A stretch of DNA of 64,000 nt from Nymphaea colorata. Its lineage: Eukaryota; Streptophyta; Magnoliopsida; Nymphaeales; Nymphaeaceae. Below are positions 22,896 through 39,879 of this stretch, piece by piece. Made by a program: the position numbers and the translations under genes. The number at the start of each line of letters is the position of its first letter. The first letter of the stretch is position 1. The DNA lies in the NCBI RefSeq assembly GCF_008831285.2, contig NC_045138.2, positions 25,205,934-25,269,933 on the forward strand. The letters run 5' to 3'. The notes under the pieces are model-generated. The model was not told the origin of the DNA, did no database searches, and was given only the letters and a program-made list of their open reading frames with translations.

Positions 22896-22903
22896 ATATA
22901 AAC
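22896..22903 (+). promoter_or_regulatory. MIR171: TATA box of the MIR171 transcription unit
   Basis: TATATAAA followed by CCCTC lies about 490 bases before the microRNA foldback; transcription would begin near 22930. The spacing fits plant primary microRNA transcripts. Inferred from sequence only. Confidence 0.5.
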
Positions 22904-23385
22904 CCTCTGGACTTGTTTATTTGGTGTGTTGCTTGTCCACAAGCCAAGTGCCCTTGAACTAGAGAGGGGGATGAGTCACAAGCTGAGAATTGGAAGATCC
23001 TTCTGCCAAAAGGCATTCAGTCACAGCTGCTCGAGACTCTTCTTGGTGGTGCAACTTTAATTGCAGTGAGAAAACCACTGCTTCTGACCTCTCCGTGCTC
23101 CCATCCTTTACCTTAATTTCTTATGTAAGTTGGGATGCAAGATCATTGATCAACCTCCTCTCTCTCTCTTTCTCTCTCGCTCTCTGTGGGGATGAGTTAG
23201 TTAAGGAAAACTTTTGAGTTTGAGCTTTTTGCCCCCATCACTGCTGGTGCGGTTTATCTGCATGTTCATAGAATTTTGGAGGTAACAATCATTTTTCCTT
23301 CTACCTTTTACAACTGCGGATGTGGAATTCGTAGGGTTGCTGGAATCCGGTGAGGATTTGGGTTGCAATAAACTATTGCATTAGG

Positions 23386-23470
23386 AGGAGGTATTGACGT
23401 GCCTCAATCTGATGGCACGGCTATAGAGTTTATAGCTCTGTGATCGGATTGAGCCGCGTCAATATCTCCT
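23386..23470 (+). ncRNA. MIR171: miR171 precursor foldback
   Basis: The 3' arm at 23446-23466 begins GGATTGAGCCG and ends TCAATATC, the established miR171 consensus (variant with GCGTC in the middle). The 5' arm 23390-23410 (GGTATTGACG, then GCCTCAATCT) pairs with it with a G:U pair and about two mismatches; the expected star strand is 23392-23412, with the usual two-base 3' overhang. Outer pairing continues (AGGAG with CTCCT) and the loop is about 35 bases. In land plants miR171 guides cleavage of GRAS-family HAIRY MERISTEM/SCL6-type mRNAs and so controls meristem and shoot branching. The call rests on the mature sequence, the foldback and the TATA box upstream. Confidence 0.92.
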
Positions 23471-23544
23471 GCTGCACGATCTGTTAGCTGCATCTTCCCC
23501 AGCCCTTCAGGTAAAACCGTTCCTCTCTCCCCCTCCCCCCCCCC

Positions 23545-23572
23545 TCTCCTCCTCTCTCTCTCTCTCTCTCTT
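23545..23572. repeat. CT-rich microsatellite
   Basis: CT run preceded by a C-rich stretch (23528-23545), just downstream of the MIR171 foldback, probably in the primary transcript. Confidence 0.8.
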
Positions 23573-23599
23573 GTTTGCTGTGATAACTCACCAAATTTT

Positions 23600-24660
23600 A
23601 ATGTCTTTCATCTGCGATTATTTTGAAATCTCTTTGCTCTTTCTTCCCATGTCGTGATTGACGCTTGTTAATAGCTTGGTTTCAATCGAAAAGTATAGCA
23701 GACGGACAATTTCTTCTATCTTGCTCCGGCCGCCGGATCATGGTCACGAGCACGATCATCATCATGCAATTGTGGCTGAGATCGATCCACAACATGACAA
23801 CTCCTTTGATTTAACGGAAGGTATCGCCATGAAATCAAACCATTTTGAATCGGACCAATTTTACTTTTTTCTCGATGAGGGCCAACTGAAGACGTCAATT
23901 TCAACTGCTTTTGTTGGAGTGTAATAAAAAAAGATTCGGAGAATCGATTCAGGATAACATCGGTCTCGTTCAGTCTGATTTTACCTATTCAATTCAAAGA
24001 AACTGTTGAGTCAAGGAGCTCCTGTACTGCCTCCTCCACCACATCAATCATGTGCTTTCTGCTCGGACGATTCTGGAGATTGAAGCTGATCGATTCCTGC
24101 AACAGTGGTCCATACCTTTCGATCGAGCCTGCCAGCTACATGTTCTTGTTTTGTAGATTTAATTTTACTTGGTAACAAGAAGAAATACATCACAAAATAT
24201 GGATCTCTGCTAACTGTTTTGTTATCTGTCATGCATAATTCGTGATAGAATTTATTCTCTTTTGTGTTGGAAGTTTGTAACTTTAATGGGTAGCTAGCAG
24301 TGAAACGAGCACATAGAAATAAGGGGGTTGAGCGATAATGGCTCCCCATTTTTACATTTATGAGCACTACTTTCTTGGCGGCATAAATTTATGAGAAGCA
24401 ACTACCGCAGGTACAACAGGCTTGAATTTGGTTGTTTCTTCCCGCACCGATCTCTTCTATAAATCTGTCTTCGCTTTCTCTCTCTCTCTCTCTCTCTCTT
24501 TTGTGTGCAACCTGCATCATCCTCTTCACAAAAGGCATTAGCAAATGAGAACTGATAGGTAGCTGCACAAATTAATGCAAGTTAGGAGTTCTTCCAACCG
24601 TTGCCTTCCGGTGTCGGCACTTCTGTTTGAATTGCCAGCAAGATGTTTTTCCATTAATGC

Positions 24661-24709
<49 letters not shown>

Positions 24710-25343
24710 GAGCATACACAGTGACCAATTAATGATCCATAATTCCTGAACATGGGGATAGTTAGTTCAAGAAATTTGAGATGATCACCTTCAGTACAAC
24801 GTAGGATATAAATTTTTAGATTTCACCAATCAATGTCTCTCCCTTCCTGAAATGGAGATTGTTTAAGAATAATCTAGAAAGATTACGGGGACTCAACTTT
24901 CATGTATGGCAACGGTGGAAAAACAAAGAGTTACATTGGCTTCTTCAACAACTGCGTTTTCTTTGGGGATCAGGTCAGGTTACATGCACCAAGATTCTTA
25001 ATCTATAAGATGGTGGGTCGGTCCCAATTGAAACCACAATTTCAAACTCTTTTCTTTGCATTTCATTGTTCGTGTGAATAATCATCCTTTGGAGACAAAA
25101 GGTTTAAATGTTGGTAGTGTACCAGTTTTAAACTGCTAAAAAGGCAAGAACAGAAGTTAAATCACCACAACCACATTTCATATATATATATATATATATA
25201 TATGGTCTTCCAATTTTAAACTTCTAGAAAGGCTAGTTTATAATCTTAAATCTAGGTTTTCTATAATGATCAACAACTCTATGACACAAAAAAACTGTGA
25301 ACTTCAATTGGATGTATAGTTCACTGAATTTAATGTGCGCGTC

Positions 25344-25407
<64 letters not shown>

Positions 25408-27030
25408 AGGACCACCTTCATGAGAGGGCAATGCCCATACTTTTTGGGTAAGCGCATTGAATGGAATTAAAACAAAAGGCACGGCATGAGAAGACGAGAA
25501 GTGGTACGGCCTTCTAGCATGAACTCTCCATAAGGAGGACTCGAACGTCTTCACTTTATTCTCATCCTTCACCTGTTTGGTTGGTTTAAAGGAAAGAGTT
25601 TCCCCGACGTCAATTGATATGAAGAGAAGGTATCGTGCACAAAAGAATGGTGTCTTGTAGCCAGCCTTTCAACGACGTGAAAATGACCTCCATGAAAGCT
25701 GGTTATCAAGAAGCAACGCCAAATTTTTGAGGCTCTGTTAATTTGGAAACTGGTAGCTGAGACAAGATTCACGGTATTAAGCTCCCCAAGCTTCAAATTG
25801 AATTGAATCGGAGTAGATTCGAGTCGGCCGATTCAAATGCTTTTTAAGACGTCGTACATTAATGGTTTTTTCCGGGAAGTCAGAGTGGAAATCTCTGTCA
25901 TGAATTTATTGGAGCAGTGGAATAACTTATATGGACTTTCTAGACGTGCCAGCGTACACCCGACTCCGGTCTGCATAAAGAGCAGTACTGCTCACAAAAA
26001 TGGAGCCGTAATTGCCTATCTGTGGCAGCACATGGGAATGTAGATCCAAATTCACCTCCGTGAAATGTTCAAGGTATGCAGTTGAAATGAAAGAGTCATG
26101 AACTCCTTCTGGTGACAGTGAAAAAAAAGAAAAGCCAAGGATTGGGAACTCCCAGTTCTCTTGATGCAGTTTGATCCCTCTCTTACACACAGTAAGCGCA
26201 GCTATTACTAACGTGATAAAGTGGTAACTCAATTTTATGTAACTCAATTTTGTGAGAATTTGGTCTTACGAAAACCAGATTTTTTTTTTAATGAGTTTTG
26301 AAAACAAAGATTTTTTTTTCTGGGTAACACAGCCCAAACCCAGTTTTTTATGAAGAACTTCCCAGCGGTTAGGTTTTCCAATTTTTTTTTTTTGGAAAAC
26401 ATGATTTTGTCAAAATTGGGTTTTGAGGAAAACCCAGTTTTGTTGGATCCAAGCACTCCAAAAATTTGGTTTTAGAAGTGAAATCAAGTTTTGCCTCCAA
26501 AACTTGATTTTAGAATGTTATCCAAATGCCCCCCAACTTATTTCACTTGTTTCGCTTAGAAGTTCAACGTTATGAGCGGAAACTTGACAACGTATAAATG
26601 CGTCTATAAACGATTCAAGATGATGGATGAATACCAGACATGCATCCATGACGGCACGTATTCTATGGGCTGTTGAGACCGGCCAGTCGGGTGTTTGATA
26701 GCTGGAGAAGTTTTTTCCAAGAGTGCTCACCACCGTGATGGCTTTTTCCATGGCTGGCAGTTCAAGGAGACAAGTTGTTTATGGTAACTTTTTTTTTTCT
26801 TTTTGGTGAGCCGAAGGAAGCACACAGCTCGAATGAAGGCTGAAATTTCCTACCTTCTCCATCTTCTTAGGGTCAAAGGTTGCTTTAGTGTTTTAGGGAG
26901 GTATTCTCGCTATGCATCAGCTTATATATCGGTGCCATCTTTTACGCTACAGAGGATTGATATCATGAGAGATTAAAACAGAAACAGACCACCTACCAGC
27001 CCATGTTCTGACTGTTGCACCAACTCCTTC
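23600..27030. other. Intergenic with several microsatellites
   Basis: CT runs at about 24476-24500 and 24667-24695 (the latter passing into CA), TA run at 25180-25203, CT run at 25350-25374 passing into TA to about 25400. A stretch at 26225-26530 is rich in AAAACC/GGTTTT inverted words and looks like an old non-autonomous element, though ends could not be fixed. No gene recognised. Confidence 0.5.
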
Positions 27031-27041
27031 GATGATTCTAA

Positions 27042-27110
27042 CTTGTGTGAGTTTGATGGTGTACCTTGTGTGAGTTTGATGGTGTACCTTGTGTGAGTTT
27101 GATGGTGTAC
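27042..27110. repeat. 23-bp tandem repeat, three copies
   Basis: CTTGTGTGAGTTTGATGGT plus GTAC repeated at 27042, 27065 and 27088. Confidence 0.92.
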
Positions 27111-27350
27111 CTTATATACATAATGAAGTAAATAACGTTACTCATCAAACACACACTTAGCTATTAAGGGAAAGTATAGTTTGGGTAAGCGCTTATGGTA
27201 GAGCGGGTGAGGGAGTGTACATGGTCGGAGAAGGCAAAATGTTTCACAAATTGGTATATATTAAGGCCTGTTACGTAGGATTTGAATTATTCAGAGATAC
27301 ACGTCAAAATATGAGCACCAGGAGAAGGACCATGCCTGTAAGTCAGCCGC

Positions 27351-27678
27351 TGAATCATGCGTTTCCTGTGAGAAAACATGATCTCTCCAAGCTTCAAATA
27401 TTTATGAAGAAATTCATTATCCTTGGTCAAAGTTCGACATGCTATTTTCTTTGCTTAATCACATTATTAATTGCATCATCTTTCTCTCTCGCAACTAAAG
27501 GGACAGCCCATTACTCCTCTCTGGAACAAGTGAAGGACATTTATGGTGAAATGGTTGAATCATGAGTTTCCTGTGAACATGATCTCTCCAAGCTTCAAAT
27601 ATTTATGAAGAAGTTTAGGAACATTGGTCAAAGATGGATATGTTATTTTCCTTAATTAATCACATTAATTGCATCTTC
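27351..27678. repeat. Imperfect direct duplication, ~205 bp spacing
   Basis: 27351-27480 and 27556-27678 share TGAATCATG, TTTCCTGTG, GATCTCTCCAAGCTTC and AAATATTTATGAAGAA, then TTGGTCAAAG and TTAATCACATTA with small indels. The second copy starts within the end of the candidate peptide frame. Confidence 0.8.
27404..27565 (+). CDS. Candidate small secreted peptide (53 aa), uncertain
   Basis: Frame from ATG 27404 starts MKKFIILG and continues with a hydrophobic stretch (CYFLCLITLLIASSFSLA, about residues 13-30) that reads like a signal peptide, followed by a short polar tail ending VKDIYGEMVES. A longer frame with an upstream ATG at 27221 exists. A diverged copy of the first part lies at 27556-27678 and is broken by an early stop. 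I do not recognise the family. No TATA box or conserved splice signals were found, so it may be a chance frame. Confidence 0.25.
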   Translation: MKKFIILGQSSTCYFLCLITLLIASSFSLATKGTAHYSSLEQVKDIYGEMVES

Positions 27679-27679
27679 T

Positions 27680-30290
27680 CCCTCCCCCCTCTCTCTCTCT
27701 CCTTGGAATCGGTTGGCAGATGAGTGACAAACTCCCCAAATCAATGTGGCATCATCTAAGAATCGAGAGATTCCGATCATGTAAAGCATGAGTTTCGCAT
27801 CCAAGGTTGCAATTTTCGTAAATAAAGTCTGATTTATAATCCATTTTACTTTTTATTTATGTAGTTTTTGTATTCTACAAACATCCAAGTCAACTATGAT
27901 CATATTGATTTTTTTTTTCATGTGTATACGAATTCAAATATGTAAAGATTCGGATATGAATATGATAAAAAGGCTTCATTCAATTTGAATCTTCTCCATT
28001 GACAACCCTTCTAGCTTTCACGTGGGTGTTCTAAAAGGGCAAACTGAATCTAAAACTTGCAACATGTATTCAGAAACTCGATCAGCAGATACCATTTCCA
28101 AAATTTTATTCAGCATCAGTTGTTATCGATATGCATTTTTAAAGTTGAATAGGACCGTCAAGAGATAAAACACAGCGTAATGTGATTAAATACAATGACA
28201 GTTACCAAGTGCTCTGGCACTCTTTTAGTGCCAAAGAAAGCGAAAATACCGCGCCAGAGCCTTCATGGCCAGAGTTTGCTTCTATGGCGGATTGTGCGCC
28301 CTGCTAGTTGAAGAAATGACAGAGAAAGAAAGGGCCGGGCTTTCTTCCTAAACCAAGTTTTCTTCTTGCTTTTATCATTTCCGGGTGCGTCGGAATGAGT
28401 CGGAAGTAAACAACTCATCAACCGGAAAAGAAGTTCGATGACCTCCGAGTCTCCCTGCCTTCCACGTCCAGATTTTCCGTTTGCTTTTATCATTTCAGAA
28501 GCTTGTTTGCTTGCATAAATTGGCAAGCTTACTATGCAAATAACACTTAGAAGATCGTCACCAATTGGTGGAACAGTGCTGCCATTAATTTGTCCAGAGA
28601 GCTGCATCGCTGGTGGATCTCTGTCTCCGTAGCTCCACCAGTGGTGGCAAGGCTACTTGTCCGGACCATGCCATCTCTACGTACATTAGCGGCAGGACCG
28701 AGTGGAAAGTTCACTTTTCCACTTTCCCCTGTCCCAAAGGGACGTTCGATGTTCCTTTTCTTGTTTCCTTCGATGTCCTCAAAATCCGGAGGGCCATTGC
28801 CCACACTGCCCGATACCTCCATAATTTTTATTTGTTTATCTCTAAGTAAAGTCCAAAACTTAAACTATTTGTGCCCCTTAGTTACGTTTCTAGTTCCGCC
28901 AACCGAGAGCAAGAACATGGAGTTCGTGTGACATGCATTCCAGAAGCATGCTTCTCAAGAACATAATATTCTTCTTAATATTCTAAAATAAGTTCAATCA
29001 TGAAAAATGATAGACATATGTTGACCTATACTTTGAACCAAATCGGCTGGCCGATATCAGTAATCTAGTGCTTAATTTTACATAAATTGGTCAGTAGTTT
29101 GGCAACAAATCAACATTAAGCGTGAGAATATTTAGCTGCTTCACTAATTAAACATTGGTAAGGAATTTTACCCAAACAGGTTTTACCCTTAACTGAACTT
29201 AAAACCAGATTAATTTCCTCATACCATTTTATCAACGAGGTAACAGAGAGCTACCATACACAGGCATAATTTATTGCTTAGATGAAACCAAACCCATGTT
29301 ATAAACCTGATTTTAGAATGAAAGAAAAAAACTCCAAATGGCTTATTCAGACACTCTGATCCGGTTTTAAGCACGATTTTAGCATCATCTATTCTAATGA
29401 TGGGTCCAAACCGAGGTGTTTGAAATGGAACTGGAGGACAAGAAAGATGCATATTTTCTATGCCACTGGCGACCCATTCTAATTCATCTAGAAAAGCTTT
29501 AGTGATGTTGCCTTGCAGAAACAGAGGATGTGGGCTCCAAATACTGAACCCTAGACCTTCTTCAATATGGAGGTTTTAGCCAACCCATTTAACAAAGTAT
29601 GCATAGCCATTGTGGGCATCAAATAGTGCATTTTATGGGCAGACTTTGTATGCCAAGTGGGAAATCATATTATTAATCGTACAGGTTGATACTGGTAGAG
29701 TGAAACAAGGGTTCATTTCTTTCTCATGATATTACTATCCGGCTAACGAGGACTCCATAGTATGGTTTTCGATGCAGAGGTTCAGTTGACGTTTAATTTG
29801 CCAATGGATCTCTAAATCGAAATTTTGGATTTTAGCTAAGGTTAGGATTTCATTTGGAATAGATGCTGCCTGCTCCTAGAGACCCTGCTAAGAAGGAGCT
29901 TGACTAACGAGTGTTTTTCCTTTTTTCTTATTTTCCAGGGAAACCATTGAAAGTATGGAACTATTGACCAAATTTTTTGTATGTTAACCTTGTAGACGTA
30001 ATCTAACTGTAACAGTATCTAGTTGATACAAAGTAAAACAGATGAACAAATCCATTGGGTACACAAAGCTGCACCTATGATATCCACTTTAGTAGTTCCA
30101 TACACCCAGGACCATAAAATAATTTTCCTTGTACTGCTCCTTTTCCAGATCACAAGTACAAACATAATTCCCGCCTTCCCTGCCCCACAATATGTGATCA
30201 TGAACATGGAGAGCACTTTGACCATGTTTAAGATCTTATTTGTAGTTATGTTCTTGGAAGCGCTGTAAGTGCAAACACATAAAAGAAAGA
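27680..30290. other. Intergenic, no gene recognised
   Basis: AT-rich flank downstream of the reductase gene (minus strand). Frames of about 110 codons at 28.3-28.9 kb overlap on both strands and show no recognisable domain. Confidence 0.5.
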
Positions 30291-30297
30291 AATCATT

Positions 30298-34598
<4,301 letters not shown>

Positions 34599-34645
34599 CT
34601 TTCTTCCTCCTCCTCCTCCTCCGTTTGCGCACTCCAATAACCACG

Positions 34646-34657
34646 CTTTATATAAAG
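34646..34657 (-). promoter_or_regulatory. TATA box of the reductase gene
   Basis: CTTTATATAAAG, a palindrome, lies 48 bases upstream of the start codon, implying a very short leader. Confidence 0.55.
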
Positions 34658-36055
34658 AAACGCGCGCAACGCTTTAGCGACAGTTCAAGCCTAACTTTTG
34701 GACTATTAACAGAAATAACGTTCCATCAACTCTTACTCAACCTAAATTTAAAGAATTGAAATCACCGGAACGCCTTTGATTCAAACAGATTTATTATAAC
34801 ATCGCGTTGTATTAGCATCTTTATATATGTTTGGATTTCAAACAATAGATTCATTCTACTGACTCCGGATCAGTGACGGGAATTTTTTTCTTTTTATTAA
34901 TGGTAAACGAGAAAGCTCCTGTATTGATAAAGTTTGGTATAACTTTTAATCATTTTTGCACTCCAAAATAATTTTTTCACTTGACCTGACAAAAAATAAA
35001 TATATGGTTCTTTATTTAACGGTTGAAGAACTTAACAATGTGTTTTTTATGATATTTAAAAGAGTTATGTCTTTGATTATCGACAAGAATTTTGTTGTGC
35101 TTTTGGAAATTTACTCGTTTATGTATGGTAGTGTCTTTTAAACTGTGAAAGTTTTTGAATTAGTGTAAAACAGCCGAAAATTCCTGGCTACACTACTGCT
35201 AGAGAGTAGAGATCTCCTTCAATCTGCGGCAACCGCAGATATCGTATCCAAGTCTATCAAACATGATCCAAGAGTCTAAACCTACCAAAATATTTTACAT
35301 ATACACATTAAGATGGCCTTTCGCGGATAAACTTTTAGCTCGGGTACTGGTTCTAGATTCTTGCGGTGAAATGAAAATTTTTTCAGTATCGAATATCTTA
35401 GACAAACACAGAATAATTGGTGAAACGATTCCTTGCAAATTAATCAATCAACGTCCCACGGAGACATCCTTTTACTGAACTTTGGCTTTAATCTTGCCCA
35501 TTCATCTCAAGATAGACGGACGAACATGAATTTGCAGTGTGATGAAAAGAATATTTGGCAGGTAAGACGATGAAAAGTAAGGTCCAAGCAATGTTCAAAG
35601 ATCGGCAAATGTTGTTGACATCGCTTCTACCAATATTGCTGGTTCTCCCGAGTCCTGCCCTCTCTATATAGACAAAAAGGAGAATGTGAGAAGAACGTCT
35701 TTTTGAAAAGACGAAAATGCCCTTTAAAAAAGTTTTAAATACTTTTTTAAAAGTGGAAAATGCCCATCCCACCACCTTGTGGTGGCTTGTGACGGGTCCA
35801 TGTCACCTTTCCATAAAGGTAATTTTATCTTTTACTTCTTCATTCTCAGTGTTTTTATCACTTTTAGGTAAAAGTTGTGTTTGGTTCGCCACAGATTTCG
35901 GATTCGAGAGAATCTTAAATCCTTGATAGCTGAAATCTACGGTTGTATCAAACGGTGATTTCGGCATCCACTCCAAGAGTAGATTTCAAATCCATACTTT
36001 AATGTAAAAAGCATGGATTTGAAATAGGATGGGGGGTTGGACTTGAAAACTGGAG

Positions 36056-36110
36056 ACCTGTGGATGAAGAAGTTCTGCCCATTGAAAAATTCCGTAGATG
36101 GGAGCATTGA
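36056..36110 (+). pseudogene. Fragment resembling exon 4 of the arogenate dehydratase gene
   Basis: CTGTGGAT(G)AAG...GTTCTGCCCATTGAAAA, then TTC-GTA-GATGGGAG-ATT, matches 41585-41637 of exon 4 (the [12 protein letters not shown] coding region) at roughly four of five positions, including an exact 17-base run. One extra A shifts the frame. The match is confined to about 50 bases. Confidence 0.45.
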
Positions 36111-38083
36111 ATCGAAATCACCTGAAAATGAAAATAAAAAGATGCTCCCAGTCAGCTTCAGATCTGGCTTCTCCAACTTCATAATTTTTGAAAATCATGT
36201 TTCACCGACGCATGAAAACTACATCTTGGTTGCAAAGGAAAGCTCCAAATAGAGCCGAAATTATTTCAATAATGTGCCCGACACTTAAAATCCGAGCTCA
36301 AGCCCAGCACAAACTCAGTCTAATTAAATTAAAAAATATATATTTTAATATAAAATGATATATAAATATAATTAATCATAATAAAATATTATAATTATAT
36401 AAATTAATAAAATATATATTAAAAAATATTATCAGACCCACCCGAACCAGCCCGATAATTGATCAGGTCAGCCCGGTTCCCTTTTTCCTAGGCCCGAATC
36501 GGGTTGAGTACCGAATACCTGGCTCAACGCCCAACCTTATTCATTAACCGACCAACAATCATACCAACAGGGGAATGCTCATTGCTTGAATCTGATACCA
36601 TCACGTCCACTTAGCCAAAATGATTAGTACACCGCTTCAAACTCTTTTTTAGGTGGTGGGTCGCAGTCCTTTCATAATGTATACATACTTTTACATGGTT
36701 TCCTTGTGAATATCTACCTTAATTGATATCATTTCTCTTTACTATATTAGTGATCGCTTTGACAAGGGCCATGATTAAATTGTCAGATAGAGAAAAATGA
36801 AAAAGGCTAGTATATTATGAGCATGTAAATGATTTAGAAGGAGGAGGAATACGTGATACTGAGCTGATTAACACTAAAAGAGATACTAGATTAAGTACTC
36901 CCTAGCCCCCGACTAATGCTTCTAGCTACTTGTATTGGGTAGTTGACTGAGGAGAGGAGTAAGTAATACTACTTCTCAACTAAAGTAGCTAAGTAGCCAA
37001 GTTTTCACGTGATTCCACCGGGTAGTTGTGAGAGACTTCCCATACAGAACCCACCACATATCTCACATCTGTGTTTTTTCGGGAGAAGGGCGGTGCGTCT
37101 TCAGGACCAACATGGCAGGCCTGCACGACACAGAACCTTCTCTCTTGTGTCAGACAGGGCGAAGCCCAGAAGCCAAGGAAGGGCCAGCAGGAGCCCTATT
37201 ATGCCTCAAAAAGAATTTTAGCCCCCTCATGTAAAATTTCTAGTTCCGCCACTTGTGCCAGAAAGACCCATGTAACATGTGTTTAGGCCTAATGCATGAC
37301 CTTTCTACATTAATTTGGCTATTTGAGTTGAGTGGTATTACGCCTCTTGAGCAAATGAACCTTACTTTTAGGGATGTTAATAAAATCTGATTTAGATCTA
37401 CTGAGAAAAATTGGATATCAAAAAAACATTTGGCATCCAATTAAGAAATTGAATTTCTAGCGGCTGCGATAAAAAATGTATGTAGGAGAAATTTCAGTTT
37501 GCAGCCATTGTAGGATTCTACGGGAACTGATCCAACGCATGAATGGATGACCAATTCATTTTGGAGACTTTTCGGCATTGACGGAACTACCTTGTGGCTG
37601 GCATGGACAACTGCCCACGCACCCCAGCTTGAATAAACCCTTCGAAAAATTTTACTATGATAATGCCGGACTCAGGCGTAGTTATATGCAGACCCACACC
37701 AGACTTAGGCTACTGCCTTGTAGTCCAACATGCATCCAACTCATTGTAATAATAAGATTACTTGCAATAATAAGATTAATCATTGCCCTTCAGCTAAAAA
37801 TTTTTAACTCTGCCACTCCTCTTTGGAAGCTGTGGGTTAAGGTGAAGCCCTAAATTTTCTATCATCAACGATGGAGGATTCTTTGAGCTCAAATCTTTTT
37901 TGTTTTTAGCACTACAAAACATATTGTCCATATAGTTAAACTTAGTCCAGGCCAGATTCCTATAAAGCTTGTGTTCATCTTGTTTAACTAGACAGTTTCT
38001 TCCGAATATCGAGCTTTACTCATTTAATGGTAAACGAATGAATTTCAAGCTGAACTTCTATTCATGAGAACTGAGGTTACTCT

Positions 38084-38550
38084 GGGATGTCAATGATTGT
38101 ATTTAAGTTAGATATCCGACTGAACTGTTAATAAAAAAGTCGGATATAGAAAAAGTCTAAACATTCGATAAAGAAATCAGAGCAGATTATAATTTAAGAA
38201 GATTGAAGAAATGACATCTGCTTGTATTCGGTTTCAAATAAAATATCTGATCACATTCGGATTTGGATTTGCATCTGTGTGGAGTTTTAACTAAACATCA
38301 TATATTCCATATCCATACATTTCAAAAGATAGTTATTCACATCTCATAATGTGGTTTGGAATCGGTTGTGTATCTAATAGATGCAGATTTAAAAATAAAA
38401 GCCAGACAGAGACCAGATTCAAACTGAGAATTTAAGAAAGCGAATGTAGATTTTTCTTTATTTGTATTCAAATCCAAATTTGAATATGCATGTGTCAATA
38501 TCCAATATATTGGATATACTAAAAGTTATATCTGATCCATTGACATCTCT
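38084..38550. mobile_element. Non-autonomous element, GGGATGTCAAT-ended family, copy 2
   Basis: Left end GGGATGTCAATG, right end CATTGACATCTCT, inverted relative to each other. The interior is rich in GGATTTGGATTTG/CAAATCCAAATT words like copy 1 at 15.7 kb. No protein encoded. Confidence 0.6.
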
Positions 38551-39879
38551 AGGTTCCTCAAACTCAACATGCAGCCCTAAAGTGGGTGCATGTCCCCTGC
38601 CACCCTCAGCATAACTTTTGCTTGTTCATGGTGCCTTTTCATGTGTCATGGTCACTATGCTGGTGGGACCCACTGAATTTGAGGGGCTAGTGACATAAAA
38701 AGGTGGTCCAAGTCTTTGGGTGGAAAACTAAATAAAGAAGCAGCTGCATGATAAAAATGCTGATAAATGTAGTTGGATTAACGCCTGTTACCTGTAAAGT
38801 TTGACTGACAATGAGGACCAGAAAAGGGAGGGAGTTTGCCTTTTCATGGCATTGCCAAAAACAAGCAGAGTTTGGCTAGATTGAAATTTGTCCTTTGCAC
38901 TTCAGGAAGTACACCAAAATTGGGCAGTAAGACGACTTACAGGATTTGAGGTTCAAATCATGTAGTCCCTTTCATGTTTCAGTGTTTAAGCTATAAATGA
39001 TGGCAAGTACGGCATGACATTCGATTTGAAGGATATATCATAAGTTCACATAGATATAGAACCTTAGATATGTAAAAAAGAAGATGACATTAAGGATTTT
39101 TATGTTGAAGTGGTTTTCTCTAAATAAAACATTTAGGAAAAAAAATCGTTCCAGAATGGGTTTTGGAAACTTCTATGCCCAGCACACAGTTCCCAAGCTA
39201 AAATGCCGGCTTAGGTTTGCAGGAAGAAAGCAAACTCTATGGGCGGCACCAAGAATCATCATGGTGGGGCCGTAAACCTTTGTAATAAGCTTGACTAAAA
39301 ATTTTCATGTAAAAAACAATCTACAATCTTATCAGGGAGCTGGAATTGGATTTTGCCTTGAGACTGTATGGTTCATGGAAATGATCTTTTATCTGTCTCG
39401 ATCCCACTTATGTTTTCTTACTTTTGGCACAAGGAGTCTATTTTGACAGCGCCAGCGCATGAAACATCCTTGTAAAGTGCAACCCCTTCATCTGGCACAG
39501 ACTAGCAGGCCTGCCGTTCAACCTTGATTTCAGGGTTTTCCTTCTTTTTCAAGTATCCAGAACCCAGTTGCAGGTCAGGTTGTGAAGGTGTAGCATTCTA
39601 GTGTAAAACGCTTCGAGGACCATTCTGTTTGAAATATTTCTGTTCTCTAGTGCAAATCGTATGAAAAAATAAGTTGGTTTTAACACGCATTGAATTCTGT
39701 TAAATTCGTTTGCTCATTTGAACTTTGTGAATTAAGCCGGTTCACAACTCTGTTAAGTCTAGTTTGATTATATGAATTTATGGTAACTCAAAACAAAAGA
39801 GGTCATTTAGTGCATATAGTTAATGCTGCTGGGTGTTTTCCATGAGGTGATTCAAATTACTGCCTTTTCCTGAATGTTA

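Noticed and set aside
22728..22901. 57-codon frame with a hydrophobic start, just before MIR171
   Set aside because: It runs through the MIR171 TATA box and stops within it; no promoter of its own was seen and no motif is recognisable.
23658..23924. 88-codon frame with a His-rich patch downstream of MIR171
   Set aside because: It starts at TTG, lacks any recognised domain and probably lies in the microRNA primary transcript.
26225..26530. Possible transposon with AAAACC/GGTTTT words
   Set aside because: Only the right end (ATCCAAATGCCCCC) looks like an element terminus; no matching left end could be located, so it is not listed as a mobile element.
28263..28931. Overlapping frames of 91-114 codons on both strands
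   Set aside because: They mirror one another on opposite strands, without recognisable motifs or splice signals.
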